From positions 273,205 to 337,204 of the forward strand of contig CAYXAP010000003.1 in the NCBI GenBank assembly GCA_964462035.1: 64,000 nucleotides of DNA, given 5' to 3'. The stretch is from UBA1660 sp964462035 (GTDB lineage: Bacteria > Myxococcota_A > Polyangia > Polyangiales > Houyiibacteriaceae). The notes under the pieces are model-generated. The model worked only from the letters and a program-made list of their open reading frames with translations. It searched no databases and was not told the origin of the DNA. Both the position numbers and the translations under genes were made by a program. Positions 1 through 8,787 of this stretch are shown here, one piece after another; the stretch's first letter is position 1; each line of letters opens with the position of its first letter.

Positions 1-1
1 G

Positions 2-1132
2 ATGCTCCCCTTCTTCACGGAGCACTTCGGCAACGCCGCCAGCCGCGCACATGCCTTCGGTCACCGCGCGGCGGACGCGGTGGAGGAAGCGCGGCGACAG
101 GTCGCGGAGCTCGTGGGCGCCTCGCCGCGGACCATCGTCTTCACGTCGGGCGCGACCGAGAGCGACAACCTCGCGCTCAAGGGGGTGATGCACGCGTACC
201 GCGAGAAGGGCGACCACCTGATCGTCCCGGTCACCGAGCACAAGGCGGTGCTCGATTCGGCGACGCGGCTCGAGGGGGAAGGCTTTCGCGTCACGCGAGT
301 CCCGGTCGACCAGACCGGCCGCGTCGATCCGGCCACCATCGCTGCCGCCATCGAAGAGAAGACCGTTCTCGTCTCGGTGATGCTCTGCAACAACGAGGTC
401 GGCACGGTCCAGGACATCGGGGCCATCGGCGCGATCACTCGCGAGCGTGGCGTCCTCTTCCACTGCGACGCGAGCCAGGGCCTCGGCTACCTGGACTTCG
501 ACGTGGACGCGATGAACGTGGACCTCGCCTCCTTCAACGCCCACAAGCTCTACGGGCCGAAGGGCGTCGGAGCGCTCTTCGTTCGGCGCAGCGGGCCTCG
601 GGTCCGGCTGGTCGCCGAGGCCGACGGCGGCGGCCAGGAGCACGGCATGCGGGCCGGGACGCCGAACGTTCCGGGCATCGTCGGCTTCGGCGCCGCCGCG
701 GCCATCCAGCGGGCCGAGGGGCGAGCGGAGGCCGAGCGGCTCCAGCGGCTGCGAAGCCGCTTGGCGGAGCGCGTGTTGGCGCTCGAGGCCACGGACCTGA
801 ACGGACCGCCCCTCGACGGGCCGCGCCACCCGGCGAACCTCAACGTGTCCTTCGCCGGCATCGATGGGGAAGGGCTCTTGCTCGCCCTCTCGAAGGTCGT
901 GGCGGTCTCCAGCGGCGCGGCGTGCACCAGCGCCTCGACCGAGCCCAGCTACGTGCTCCGTGCGATGGGGCTCGATGCGGACCGCGCCGGAACCTCCATC
1001 CGCTTCGGGCTCGGCCGTCACACCGACGAGGCGCAGATCGACGCGGTCGCCGACCACGTGGTGGACACCGTGGCGCAGCTTCGGGCCCAGTCGCCGCTGT
1101 GGCGACAGCGCGGCCAGTCCATCGACTGGTAG
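2..1132 (+). CDS. iscS: Cysteine desulfurase, IscS class (5' end outside window)
   Basis: PLP enzyme that removes sulfur from L-cysteine and passes it as a persulfide to Fe-S cluster assembly. The frame is open at the left edge, and comparison with IscS suggests roughly 25 N-terminal residues are missing. Numbering the visible part from 1, TSGATESDN is at 48-56, the PLP lysine K182 lies in SFNAHKLYGPKG, GMRAGT follows near 215, and the active-site cysteine C308 lies in SSGAACTSAS. The ending SPLW is typical of IscS rather than SufS. An A-type Fe-S protein gene follows 113 nt downstream in the same direction, which fits a cluster-assembly role. Confidence 0.95.
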   Translation: MLPFFTEHFGNAASRAHAFGHRAADAVEEARRQVAELVGASPRTIVFTSGATESDNLALKGVMHAYREKGDHLIVPVTEHKAVLDSATRLEGEGFRVTRVPVDQTGRVDPATIAAAIEEKTVLVSVMLCNNEVGTVQDIGAIGAITRERGVLFHCDASQGLGYLDFDVDAMNVDLASFNAHKLYGPKGVGALFVRRSGPRVRLVAEADGGGQEHGMRAGTPNVPGIVGFGAAAAIQRAEGRAEAERLQRLRSRLAERVLALEATDLNGPPLDGPRHPANLNVSFAGIDGEGLLLALSKVVAVSSGAACTSASTEPSYVLRAMGLDADRAGTSIRFGLGRHTDEAQIDAVADHVVDTVAQLRAQSPLWRQRGQSIDW

Positions 1133-1245
1133 CGCTCTCGGGGCTCGCGCGACTCCCTCGTGTGAGCATCCGGGGGTGGTGGACCCGCCCGAACGGCGTT
1201 AGAGCTATCAGAGCGTTCCGACGCACGGAGACCACGGAAGAGACC

Positions 1246-1629
1246 ATGCGAGAGCTGACCGAGCTGGACGATTGGGCCCCGCCCCCGGTGACCCCGGGGG
1301 AGCCGACCATCACCCTGACCCCCAAGGCGGTGGAGATGGGCAAGAAGCAGCTCGCCGAGGCGGGCGAGCCCTCCCTCGGCCTGCGGATCGGCGTCAAGGG
1401 CGGCGGCTGCTCCGGCTACTACTACGTCTACGAGCTCGCCAAGAAGGTCCGGAAGCGCGACAACGTCTGGGACTTCGGCGGCCTCCGGGTCGTGGTCGAC
1501 GACCGGAGCTTGAAGCTCCTGGAGGGCGGAACGCTCGACTGGGAGCAGCGCCTCATGGGATATGGGTTCACGTGGCAGAACCCGAACGCCAAGGGCGACT
1601 GCGGATGCGGCGCCTCGTTCAACGTCTGA
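1246..1629 (+). CDS. iscA: A-type Fe-S cluster carrier (IscA/ErpA/HesB family)
   Basis: Small protein (127 aa) that binds and transfers Fe-S clusters to apo-proteins. The HesB-like core begins near residue 21 (TITLTPKAVEMGKKQL). The three ligand cysteines of the family are present as C55 in GGGCSGYYY and C119/C121 in GDCGCGASF. A roughly 20-residue acidic/proline leader precedes the core, so the true start could be slightly downstream, but ATG 1246 is the natural in-frame start after the iscS stop. It follows the cysteine desulfurase, supporting a shared Isc function. Whether it is IscA or ErpA cannot be decided here. The next gene starts inside its last codons. Confidence 0.9.
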   Translation: MRELTELDDWAPPPVTPGEPTITLTPKAVEMGKKQLAEAGEPSLGLRIGVKGGGCSGYYYVYELAKKVRKRDNVWDFGGLRVVVDDRSLKLLEGGTLDWEQRLMGYGFTWQNPNAKGDCGCGASFNV

Positions 1630-2231
1630 GGGCGATCCTCCCCGTCGCGCTCGTGCTCCTGGTGGCCTGCCCGGCTCCGGAGCCGGAGCCCGGACCCGAC
1701 CCCGTCGAGCCCGTCGGTGGTGAGGCGCCGGTGTCGCAGGGGGACCCCGAACCGACGGGGCCGCTCATGGATGCCGAGGGCATGGCTCGCATCGCCGAGG
1801 GGCACCGGCCGCTCCGGGAGCTCGTCGCGCCGAGTCGAGGCGTGGTCTACGTGCTCTACGCGACCGACGCCTCGGGCGAGGACCCACGGGCGGACGACGA
1901 CGGCATCATCCGCCTCGCGGAGCACTGGTGCCCGGGCGAGCAACTCGACGACAACGTCGACCGGCTGCAGCGAGACCTGGCCCGCCGGATGCGCGAGCCG
2001 ATTCGGGAGCCGCTCTTCGAGTGCGTCGACGACCGTTGTGAGCACCCGGCGCAGATGGAATACGACGTCGCCGGGGACTACGAGTTCGCAGCGGTCGATG
2101 GCTTCGACGGGCCGGCCCTGATCGCCGTGGAGCACGTCGAGGCCGCGGGGATGAGTGAAGCGTTCGTGGCCGAGGCCGAGGTCTTCGTGCGCGATCAGCG
2201 CGCCACCCACGCCGGCGCCACCTGCGACTGA
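1605..2231 (+). CDS. Putative lipoprotein of unknown function
   Basis: 208 aa. A basic, hydrophobic signal peptide ends in the lipobox LVAC (about residues 19-22) and is followed by a Pro/Glu/Asp-rich linker, as expected for an exported lipoprotein tethered to a membrane. The remaining 150 residues are acidic and contain a Cys pair in FECVDDRCEH plus a C-terminal Cys. I recognise no family. The start codon overlaps the end of the Fe-S carrier gene by 25 nt in another frame, so the two are probably translationally coupled or at least co-transcribed. The gene is convergent with the next Cys-rich lipoprotein. Confidence 0.7.
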   Translation: MRRLVQRLRAILPVALVLLVACPAPEPEPGPDPVEPVGGEAPVSQGDPEPTGPLMDAEGMARIAEGHRPLRELVAPSRGVVYVLYATDASGEDPRADDDGIIRLAEHWCPGEQLDDNVDRLQRDLARRMREPIREPLFECVDDRCEHPAQMEYDVAGDYEFAAVDGFDGPALIAVEHVEAAGMSEAFVAEAEVFVRDQRATHAGATCD

Positions 2232-2247
2232 GGACCGAAAGCGAACC

Positions 2248-2718
2248 TCAGCTGCAGAGGTCCGCGCACTCGCTCACGGCACGGAACTCCGTGTCGCACG
2301 TGAGCTCCCTGCGGGTGGACTCGCGGCAGGCGTCGTAGGCGGCGGTGTCTCCCATGCAGTAGTCGCAGCCGCGGTGGCTGCAGCGTTGCCCACTGGCGCA
2401 GCTCGAGTCGCTCACACACTCGTCGGGAAGCATGATCGACCCGCCGCTGCCGAACTCGGCGCCTTCCAGGAGGCACTCCGCACAGAGGTTCGAAACACCC
2501 GCGATGCGGGTCTCGCAGAGTGAAGAGCACTGGCTGACGCTCGTGGCGGCGCAGTAGTCGTCGGTCGGACGGGCGTCGTCCGTGCAGAGCGCGACACAGC
2601 GTGGGTCTCCGCTCGGGCCGCCCCCGTCGGTGCCCGGGCTCGTGCCGGTGCGGCCATCGTCGCCGCAGGCGACGCCGAGGAGTGAGAGGCAAGCGACCAT
2701 CCAGCGAATCGTGCTCAT
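2248..2718 (-). CDS. Cys-rich exported lipoprotein
   Basis: 156 aa. The signal peptide ends in lipobox GVAC (C17) followed by GDDG and a Gly/Ser/Thr linker. The mature part has about 18 cysteines, including a C-x5-C-x5-C unit (CVSDSSCASGQRC) that recurs in other lipoproteins of this window, so a disulfide-knotted extracytoplasmic domain is likely. The start is the ATG directly before the signal peptide. It is divergent from a second CGDDG lipoprotein (start 2855), and the pair may be controlled from the shared 136-nt gap. The function is unknown. Confidence 0.75.
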   Translation of the reverse strand: MSTIRWMVACLSLLGVACGDDGRTGTSPGTDGGGPSGDPRCVALCTDDARPTDDYCAATSVSQCSSLCETRIAGVSNLCAECLLEGAEFGSGGSIMLPDECVSDSSCASGQRCSHRGCDYCMGDTAAYDACRESTRRELTCDTEFRAVSECADLCS

Positions 2719-2854
2719 GGTCGGACGTTGGCAGCGGGATCCACTGGGGTCAATCGGGGGACCCACGAGCGCTCGCGTGAAAAAAAGTCTGCGACCGCAG
2801 GCGGGCCCGTGCGTCCTCGGGTCGAAACCCAGTGGCTTCGGCCTGGAGGATGTG

Positions 2855-3382
2855 ATGACTCTTCGTTCGACTCTCGTGCTCTCTCTCCTGCTCTCCGCGT
2901 TCGGTATCGCCTGTGGCGACGACGGCGGCGGTGGGACCGATGAGCAGGGGTACACCGCGTGCGGTGGCGTGACCTGCGTGCCCGGCCAGTACTGCGCCGA
3001 CTCGCGCTTCTCCGACTGCACCGACGGCTGCCTCTCCGACGCGAACTGCCTCGGTAACCAGTACTGCGACACCGATGCCTTCTTTCCCACGTGCCTGAAC
3101 CGCGATGCTCCGCCGGTGATCATGGATGGCGGGCCTCCGCCAGTGGACGGTCTCGCGGCCTGCCAGTCCGCCTGCGACCACTTCCAGACCTGCGGGCTGG
3201 CCGCGGGTGAGACCGCCCAGTGCCGGAGTGACTGCGGTGGACTGACCGCCGATCAGCAGCGCGCCATCGGCAACTGCGGGGACGTCTCGTGCGTCTCGGT
3301 GACCAGCTGCCTCGGCGTCGAGTGCCTGTCGAGCGACGACTGTGGCTTTGGCGAGGAGTGCCTCGGCTTCTCCTGCCTCTGA
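2855..3382 (+). CDS. Cys-rich exported lipoprotein
   Basis: 175 aa. The signal peptide ends in lipobox GIAC (C20), followed by GDDGGGG. Two C-x5-C-x5-C units are visible, CLSDANCLGNQYC and CLSSDDCGFGEEC, together with a further Cys-rich block (CQSACDHFQTC) resembling the Cys patterns of the divergent neighbour. A GGAGGA Shine-Dalgarno sits a few bases before ATG 2855 and fixes the start. It is predicted to be exported, lipidated and disulfide-stabilised. The role is unknown. A hairpin follows the stop codon. Confidence 0.75.
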   Translation: MTLRSTLVLSLLLSAFGIACGDDGGGGTDEQGYTACGGVTCVPGQYCADSRFSDCTDGCLSDANCLGNQYCDTDAFFPTCLNRDAPPVIMDGGPPPVDGLAACQSACDHFQTCGLAAGETAQCRSDCGGLTADQQRAIGNCGDVSCVSVTSCLGVECLSSDDCGFGEECLGFSCL

Positions 3383-3385
3383 GGA

Positions 3386-3407
3386 GGCGGACCCTTGCGA
3401 GTCCGCC
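3386..3407 (+). terminator. Hairpin after Cys-rich lipoprotein gene
   Basis: GGCGGAC and GTCCGCC form a 7-bp GC stem with an 8-nt loop, 4 nt after the stop codon. There is no clear T-run, so intrinsic termination is only possible, not assured. Confidence 0.4.
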
Positions 3408-3432
3408 GCGTCCGACTTAATCGTCGGGCGTG

Positions 3433-3855
3433 ATGGACGACCTACCCATTCAGGGCGACGTGGTGATCCCCGCGTCCGATCTCGACTGGAGCGCGAGCCG
3501 CTCCGGCGGGCCGGGGGGTCAGAACGTCAACAAGACGTCGACGAAGGTCGACCTTCGCTTCGATCTCGAGGGCACGAGCGCGCTCCACCCGGCGGTGAAG
3601 GCACGCTTGCGCAGGCAACCCGGCGTGTTGCTCGACGCGGAGGGCCAGCTCGTGATCATGAGCGCGGCGACCCGTTCGCAGGCGGCGAACCTCGAGGACG
3701 CGCGCGAGCGACTGCGGGAGAAGATCCTCGCCGCGCTCGTGCGCCCGAAGCGTCGGCGGGCGACGAAGCCGAGCCGCGGCGCGAAGCGCAGGCGACTGAA
3801 GGCCAAGCGGATCACCTCCGAGAAGAAGCAGAACCGCAAGAAGGTCGACTACTGA
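3433..3855 (+). CDS. arfB: Peptidyl-tRNA hydrolase ArfB (class I release-factor-like ribosome rescue)
   Basis: Codon-independent peptidyl-tRNA hydrolase that frees ribosomes stalled at mRNA ends. The 140-aa length is the normal size for ArfB/YaeJ. The catalytic GGQ is at residues 28-30 within SGGPGGQNVNKT. The tail after about residue 100 is strongly basic (KRRRATKPSRG, KKQNRKKVDY) and is the part that occupies the empty mRNA channel in this family. There is no stop-codon-recognition domain, which separates it from RF1/RF2. ATG 3433 is used, with a GTG three bases earlier as an alternative. It ends 4 nt from a convergent gene. Confidence 0.93.
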   Translation: MDDLPIQGDVVIPASDLDWSASRSGGPGGQNVNKTSTKVDLRFDLEGTSALHPAVKARLRRQPGVLLDAEGQLVIMSAATRSQAANLEDARERLREKILAALVRPKRRRATKPSRGAKRRRLKAKRITSEKKQNRKKVDY

Positions 3856-3859
3856 TCCG

Positions 3860-4309
3860 TCACTCGTGCAGTTTGCGGAGCAGCGCGTCGTACTCCATCC
3901 GACAGCGCCGCCGCTGGCCACGCACGGTCTGGTCGTAGGTTCGGAAGCCGCGGCCGGTGAACCGAGAACCGTTGGGGCGCATCGTGGCGCTCTGCTCGAG
4001 CGCGCCGTTGCGTGCGGACGCCCGAATGGTGCCATCGGCGGAGATGTCGAGCTGCCACTCCGGCCAATGCTGCGAGTTCTGCAGCTTCATGGTCATGCGG
4101 GCGCTGCCAGGCACGCCATCGATGGCGGCGAAGTACGAGGTGACGAAGCCATCCATGCTGTCCGGCTCGCAGGTCGCCTCGTCCAGGCGGGTCTGGAAGA
4201 CGTAGAGGCCCGGGCCGAGCACGGCCTGGGCGGGCTGCTGAGCGCCGGCGGGATCCTGAGGAACGAGAGCGAGGGTGACCAGGGCCAGGGCGGGCAGGGC
4301 GATGCGCAT
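3860..4309 (-). CDS. Exported hypothetical protein
   Basis: 149 aa with an N-terminal signal peptide (hydrophobic residues 3-16, likely cut around PAGAQ, residue 24) and no lipobox, so it is probably periplasmic. The mature part is soluble, with one Cys near residue 47 and one near the C terminus. A beta-rich stretch (MTMKLQNSQHWPEWQLDIS) is the main recognisable structure. I know no family. It lies 8 nt downstream of the epimerase gene on the same strand and probably belongs to the kelch lipoprotein-epimerase transcription unit. Confidence 0.7.
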   Translation of the reverse strand: MRIALPALALVTLALVPQDPAGAQQPAQAVLGPGLYVFQTRLDEATCEPDSMDGFVTSYFAAIDGVPGSARMTMKLQNSQHWPEWQLDISADGTIRASARNGALEQSATMRPNGSRFTGRGFRTYDQTVRGQRRRCRMEYDALLRKLHE

Positions 4310-4317
4310 GCCCCAGC

Positions 4318-5271
4318 TTACTCGACGGCGGCGTCCTGGTTACGGTCCGGCCGTCCGGTCGCGATGAACGAGTCTTTCGGTCGCCAGGAGAGCTCCCGCA
4401 TGGCGCGGCTCGGGTCGCACGCCTGGTGACGGCAGAGGACGTCGCGGACCTTGTCGCGCGTGAGGACCAGTGGGGCCCCCATCCGCGCGCGGAGCTCGGA
4501 GAGGGCGGCGGCGGCGCGAAGGGTCGCGGGCGGCAACGGCACGACCTTCACGTCGGGGCGTCCCACCTGCCGACCCAGGGTGCGGGCCATGGTCGCGCGC
4601 GTGATCGGCGCCGGCTCTGCGACGTAGTATCGGCCACTCGGGTGCTCCGTGGTGAGGGCTCGGACGATGGCCGCCGCCAGGTCCGATCCGCTCAGGAGCG
4701 ACATCGTCCCACCGGGGTGAACCATCGGGATCACCCCACGTCGCGCGGCGTCGAGGAGCGGGTCCATTCGGTGCTCCCCTTCGCCGTAGAGCGCGGGCGG
4801 GCGCAGGATGGTCACCGGGCACGTCAGCGCGTCCGTGTGTCGCTCGGCCTCGAGCTTGCTCTGGCCGTAGACCGAGCGCGGCGCATCCGGCTCGTCCTCG
4901 GTGGCCGGCTTGCCGGGACTCGAGGGCCCGTGCGCAGCGAGGCTCGACACGAGCACGAAGCGGTGGAGAGTCGGCGGCGCGCACCGCACCAGCGTGGCGG
5001 TGGTCTCGGCGTTGGCGCGGAAGATCGCGGCCGGCTCGAGCGCCAGCCCACCGCCCGCGGCGTGAACCACGGCGTCGACGCCGTCGTAGGCGCGGCGGAC
5101 GTCGTCACCGTCGAGGAGCGAGCCGCGGACGATCTGCGCGCCCAGCGCTTCCGCGCGACCCGTGTGGCTCGTGGGTCGCGCGAATGCGCGAACGGCGATG
5201 TCGGCGTCGCGGAGCTGCGCCAGCAGATGGCTCCCCACGAAGCCGGTCGCGCCGGTCACCAGGACTCTCAT
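4318..5271 (-). CDS. NAD(P)-dependent epimerase/dehydratase (extended SDR)
   Basis: 317-aa Rossmann-fold oxidoreductase of the NAD-dependent epimerase/3-beta-HSD group acting on a nucleotide sugar, sterol-like or other hydroxy/keto substrate. The nucleotide-binding motif is TGATGFVG (residues 6-13), the Ser is in LVSSLAAHG (109-110), and the YxxxK pair is Y135/K139 in SVYGQSKLE. ATG 5271 overlaps the TGA of the kelch-like lipoprotein gene (ATGA), so the two are translationally coupled. The substrate cannot be assigned from sequence. Confidence 0.85.
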   Translation of the reverse strand: MRVLVTGATGFVGSHLLAQLRDADIAVRAFARPTSHTGRAEALGAQIVRGSLLDGDDVRRAYDGVDAVVHAAGGGLALEPAAIFRANAETTATLVRCAPPTLHRFVLVSSLAAHGPSSPGKPATEDEPDAPRSVYGQSKLEAERHTDALTCPVTILRPPALYGEGEHRMDPLLDAARRGVIPMVHPGGTMSLLSGSDLAAAIVRALTTEHPSGRYYVAEPAPITRATMARTLGRQVGRPDVKVVPLPPATLRAAAALSELRARMGAPLVLTRDKVRDVLCRHQACDPSRAMRELSWRPKDSFIATGRPDRNQDAAVE

Positions 5272-7049
5272 TCGGCCTCCAGCCGCCGGACCACGATCCG
5301 GTCGAAGCGCGCCCCGGAGCGGGCGCGGATGGCGAGCGAGACCCGGTCGCGCAGGCCGTCCAACCGGCAGGTGTGCTCCTCGTCCCCTCGAACGATGCGG
5401 AGCGACTCGCCCCGCCGCTCCAGCACCACCTCGCCGGTCGCGTCCAGCGTGCAGAGCGTCGGGCCCACCTCGTCGTCGTCGATGCGGACGGCCGTCGCCG
5501 GCGCGCCGTCGGGCTGCAGCAATAGCTCCACGGAGCCGGAGGTCTGGAGGGTGATCGACACGTCGGCGAAGCGGAGCCCGGCGAGGTCCGCGCGGGCGTC
5601 GGATGCCTGACCGACCAGCGATGCGCCTTCGGAGAGCCACCGACCGGGGGCGTCGAGCGCGAGGTCTTCTGCCAGCAGGGACGCTGGGGCGTTTCCGAAG
5701 GGTGAGCGCTCGCTGACCCTTCGGATCGCGGCGCCCACCTCGTCCAGCGCGACCGTGGCACCATCTGCGAGCGTCACGAGCCGGCCGTGGGCGCGGGGCG
5801 GCGGCAGCTCGTCCAGCTGGGAGCTGCCGACGTCGGCGACGAACGCACGCCGGATGTCGTCCAAGGCGCTCGTCCCGCTGATGAGGATTCGCCCGTCGAA
5901 GAGAGCGCTGGCCGTGACGCCGGTCAGCGGGGGGAGGGTGAGCTCGATGGGTGTGTCCACCAGGCCGGGCACCGGGCCGAGGATGGGCGGCGCGTTCCGG
6001 TAGAGGCGGAGGGAGCCGTTGACGCCGACGACCAGGAGCCGGCCTCCGGGGAGCGGTACGGCGGCCGCCGGTGCGCTCGGCAGGTCGATGCCCAACGCGA
6101 CGAACGTTCCGCTGCGCGGGTCGAAAGCGACCAGCTCCCGCAGCGGCGCGCCACCGGCCCCGGTGCCACCGACCACGAGGACCGAGCCATCGTCGAGGGT
6201 TCGCACCAAGGGGAGGGCGCGGGCGGCTGGAAGCTCTCCGACCGCCGTGGACGTTCGGCTCTCCGGGTCGATCACCTCGGCGCTCGTGAGCGGCTCGCCG
6301 CTGCCGGTGGCTCGGCCGCCGACCAGTAGGATGGCGCCGCTCGGGAGACGGACCGCGCCGGCGTCTCGGCGGGGTTCCAGCAGTGTCTGCAGTCCCTCGA
6401 CCATCGCGCCGGACGCTGCGTCATAGATCTCGAAGGTGTCGTGGGCCGGGCCTTCGTCTCCCAGCGCCCCACCGAGCGCGAAGACCCGCTCACCGCTGCG
6501 GACGGCAGCCACGCCACTCCGCCGGACCTGCAGGCCCGGGTCCACGATCTCGGCGGCGACGTCCCCCGTTCGCCAGTGAACCAAACGCCGAGAGCCGACC
6601 TCGCCCTCGCGCCCGCCGATGATCACCAGGCTTCCGTCCGTGGTCGGCACCAGCGCGCCGCCGGTGTCCGCGAGCGCCGGATCCGGCAGCGGACACGACT
6701 CCTCGGGCGGCAGCAGGAGCATCGTCAGGGCACGCTCGGTGGGCTCGAACTCGGGCAAGGTGGCGGCCCCGAAACCACTCCAGCGGTCCCCGAGCGCGCG
6801 GACGGTCACCACGTGGGTGCCGGCGGGAAAGCGGTCGATGACGCCGGCGCCACCCGGCCGAAGCACGTCGATGGTGTTCTCGTCGCTGGCCGGGAAGTCA
6901 CCCAGGGCTTCGATCACCAGATCCCGGGGGGCGCCGTCCGGGCGGCATGGCCCGCTCTCCGGCACCCGCAGGTCGACCTGGAGCGTCTGGCGCTCGACCC
7001 GGTCGCCGCAGGCGCCGAGCAGGAGCAGGAACACCGCCGCGAGCCGCAT
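5268..7049 (-). CDS. Kelch-like beta-propeller lipoprotein
   Basis: 593 aa. The signal peptide ends in lipobox LLGAC (C14). From about residue 130 to 420 there are repeated beta-strand units ending in Gly pairs (VIIGGREG, ALGGALG, LLVGGRAT, LVVGGTGA, LLVVGVNG), the pattern of kelch/galactose-oxidase-type propellers, with a beta-rich C-terminal region. It is predicted to be surface or periplasmic, binding protein or carbohydrate partners. Translation is coupled to the downstream epimerase by an ATGA overlap. GTG 7052 immediately before ATG 7049 is an alternative start. Confidence 0.75.
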   Translation of the reverse strand: MRLAAVFLLLLGACGDRVERQTLQVDLRVPESGPCRPDGAPRDLVIEALGDFPASDENTIDVLRPGGAGVIDRFPAGTHVVTVRALGDRWSGFGAATLPEFEPTERALTMLLLPPEESCPLPDPALADTGGALVPTTDGSLVIIGGREGEVGSRRLVHWRTGDVAAEIVDPGLQVRRSGVAAVRSGERVFALGGALGDEGPAHDTFEIYDAASGAMVEGLQTLLEPRRDAGAVRLPSGAILLVGGRATGSGEPLTSAEVIDPESRTSTAVGELPAARALPLVRTLDDGSVLVVGGTGAGGAPLRELVAFDPRSGTFVALGIDLPSAPAAAVPLPGGRLLVVGVNGSLRLYRNAPPILGPVPGLVDTPIELTLPPLTGVTASALFDGRILISGTSALDDIRRAFVADVGSSQLDELPPPRAHGRLVTLADGATVALDEVGAAIRRVSERSPFGNAPASLLAEDLALDAPGRWLSEGASLVGQASDARADLAGLRFADVSITLQTSGSVELLLQPDGAPATAVRIDDDEVGPTLCTLDATGEVVLERRGESLRIVRGDEEHTCRLDGLRDRVSLAIRARSGARFDRIVVRRLEAE

Positions 7050-7139
7050 CACCGGCTATGCTAGCAGGGGACGCGCCCCTCGCGCGCCACTGGAGATGCT
7101 CGACCTTCACCCATCGTTCGCTCACGCGGGGACCCGCTG

Positions 7140-8738
7140 ATGCCGCTGCCGAAGAAGAGCGATCGTGCGCCCACGCCCTTCGGGCCCTACCTGCTGGACG
7201 CACCGATCGCCGAGGGCGGCATGGCCCGGGTCTATCGGGCTCGACTGCGAGGGGCCCTCGGCTTCGAGAAGCCGCTGGTGGTGAAGCAGGTCCGCCCGGA
7301 GCTGGCGCGGCAGCCACGTTTCGTGGAGATGTTCGCCAGCGAAGCCAAGGCGCTCGTTCGGCTGGTGCATCCGCACATCGTCCCCATCTACGAGCTGGGC
7401 GTGGTCGACGGTGTCTACTTCATCGCGATGGAGCACATCGAGGGAGCCACGCTCGAGGGGCTCCTCTCCGAGGGGCCGCTGGAGCCCGGCCCGTCCGCTC
7501 ATCTGGGCATCCAGGTCGCCGAGGCGCTGCATCACGCACACGAGCGCCACTCGCTGGTCCACCGCGACGTCACGCCACGCAACATCATGGTCGACGAGGG
7601 CGGCCACGCGCGCTTGCTCGACTTCGGCATCGCGACCCCGGCGGAGGGCACCGGCGGCGACGTGTTCGGGACGCCGGGGTACCTCTCGCCCGAGCAGGCG
7701 CGTGCCCAAGAAGTCGGGCCCAAGAGCGACGTCTTCTCGCTCGGCTGCGTGCTCACGCGGGCGATGACGGGCGAGGCTCCCTATCCGGGCGACGAAGGGC
7801 GGGAGCGATTGCTGGCTGGGGCCAAGCCCAACCTGAGCGAGCTCCCCTCCGAGCTGGCTGCGACCATCGGCGCGATGCTCGCGACCGAGCCCGACGAACG
7901 GCCGAGCGCGGCCGACGTCGCCCGACAGCTCCGTACCTGGTTGGCGGGTGCTCACCCCGCCGGCGTGGCGGCGCAGACGGCCGAGCGCGCTCGCCGGGTG
8001 AAGGAGGTCGCCCCCGAGGTGGTGACCACCGGCGAGAGCACGGCGGCGGTTGGTAAGGTGCGGACACTGGCCACCAGCGCGATCCTCGAGGACGTGCGCC
8101 CGAGCGAGCCCATCCCGGCGGAGCCGGAGGAGGCCACCGCCCAGATCGCCGGCCGCCGCGGCCGCGGCACCGCCGAAGACGGGTCGGAGTCCGAGTCGCC
8201 GTCGGAAAGGGAGTCGGAGTCGGCATCGGAATCGGCCCCTTCCACAGCCCGTTGGGCCATCGCAGGCCTCCTCGTCGTCGGGCTCGCCGTCGCCGTGGCC
8301 GTGGGGCTTCGCTCCCCCGAGCCGAGGGACGACGCCGAGCTCCCGGCCGAAGTCAGCGAGACCGAGGAACCAGAGCTGGTCGTGCCCAATGAGCCCGAGA
8401 CCGCGATGGTGGAGCCGACGGCCATGGAGCCGGAAGCCACGATGGCGGAGCCGACGATGGAGGCGGAGACGATGGAGGCCACGATGGTCGCCGCGCCCGC
8501 GGCGCGCGCCTCTCTCCGCATCTCCGCCAGTCCCTGGGCCGAGGTCCGCCTGGATCGTCGGGCCCTCGGAACCACGCCCGTTCGGCGGGTCAGCGTGCCG
8601 GCAGGGACCCACCGCGTGCACCTCTCGTGTCCGCCCCTCGGTGTCGAGGTCGACCACACCGTGACCCTCGAGCCCGGTGACGATGTCGCGCTCTTCGCGG
8701 ATCTCGAGGCGTCCCCACCGCGGGTCTCCGTGCGATGA
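7140..8738 (+). CDS. Ser/Thr protein kinase with transmembrane helix and PEGA-like domain
   Basis: 532-aa Hanks-type kinase. The glycine loop is AEGGMA (24-29), the ATP lysine K49, its partner E68, HRD 141-143 with N148, DFG 161-163 and the SPE in place of APE at 183-185, so it looks catalytically competent. The catalytic loop reads HRDVTPRN, with Thr in place of the common Lys. After a Ser/Glu-rich linker a transmembrane helix (372-390) leads to a low-complexity Met/Glu/Pro/Thr stretch (about 420-450) and a C-terminal PEGA-like domain (about 457-525). The kinase is therefore cytoplasmic and the PEGA part outside. It is probably a signalling kinase of unknown target. Confidence 0.93.
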   Translation: MPLPKKSDRAPTPFGPYLLDAPIAEGGMARVYRARLRGALGFEKPLVVKQVRPELARQPRFVEMFASEAKALVRLVHPHIVPIYELGVVDGVYFIAMEHIEGATLEGLLSEGPLEPGPSAHLGIQVAEALHHAHERHSLVHRDVTPRNIMVDEGGHARLLDFGIATPAEGTGGDVFGTPGYLSPEQARAQEVGPKSDVFSLGCVLTRAMTGEAPYPGDEGRERLLAGAKPNLSELPSELAATIGAMLATEPDERPSAADVARQLRTWLAGAHPAGVAAQTAERARRVKEVAPEVVTTGESTAAVGKVRTLATSAILEDVRPSEPIPAEPEEATAQIAGRRGRGTAEDGSESESPSERESESASESAPSTARWAIAGLLVVGLAVAVAVGLRSPEPRDDAELPAEVSETEEPELVVPNEPETAMVEPTAMEPEATMAEPTMEAETMEATMVAAPAARASLRISASPWAEVRLDRRALGTTPVRRVSVPAGTHRVHLSCPPLGVEVDHTVTLEPGDDVALFADLEASPPRVSVR

Positions 8739-8750
8739 CCTCGGCCGTTA

Positions 8751-8767
8751 GGGTGCCCTCGGCGCCC
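8751..8767 (+). terminator. Short hairpin after kinase gene
   Basis: GGGTGCC-CTC-GGCGCCC forms a 7-bp stem (one G-T pair) 12 nt after the kinase stop. The following bases are not T-rich, so it may be a weak terminator or a leader hairpin of the next gene. Confidence 0.3.
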
Positions 8768-8787
8768 GTCTGCACTAGGATTGCAGT

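Noticed and set aside
2766..2775. Palindrome CGAGCGCTCG between the divergent Cys-rich lipoproteins
   Set aside because: At 10 bp with only G/C-rich letters it is expected by chance in DNA of this composition.
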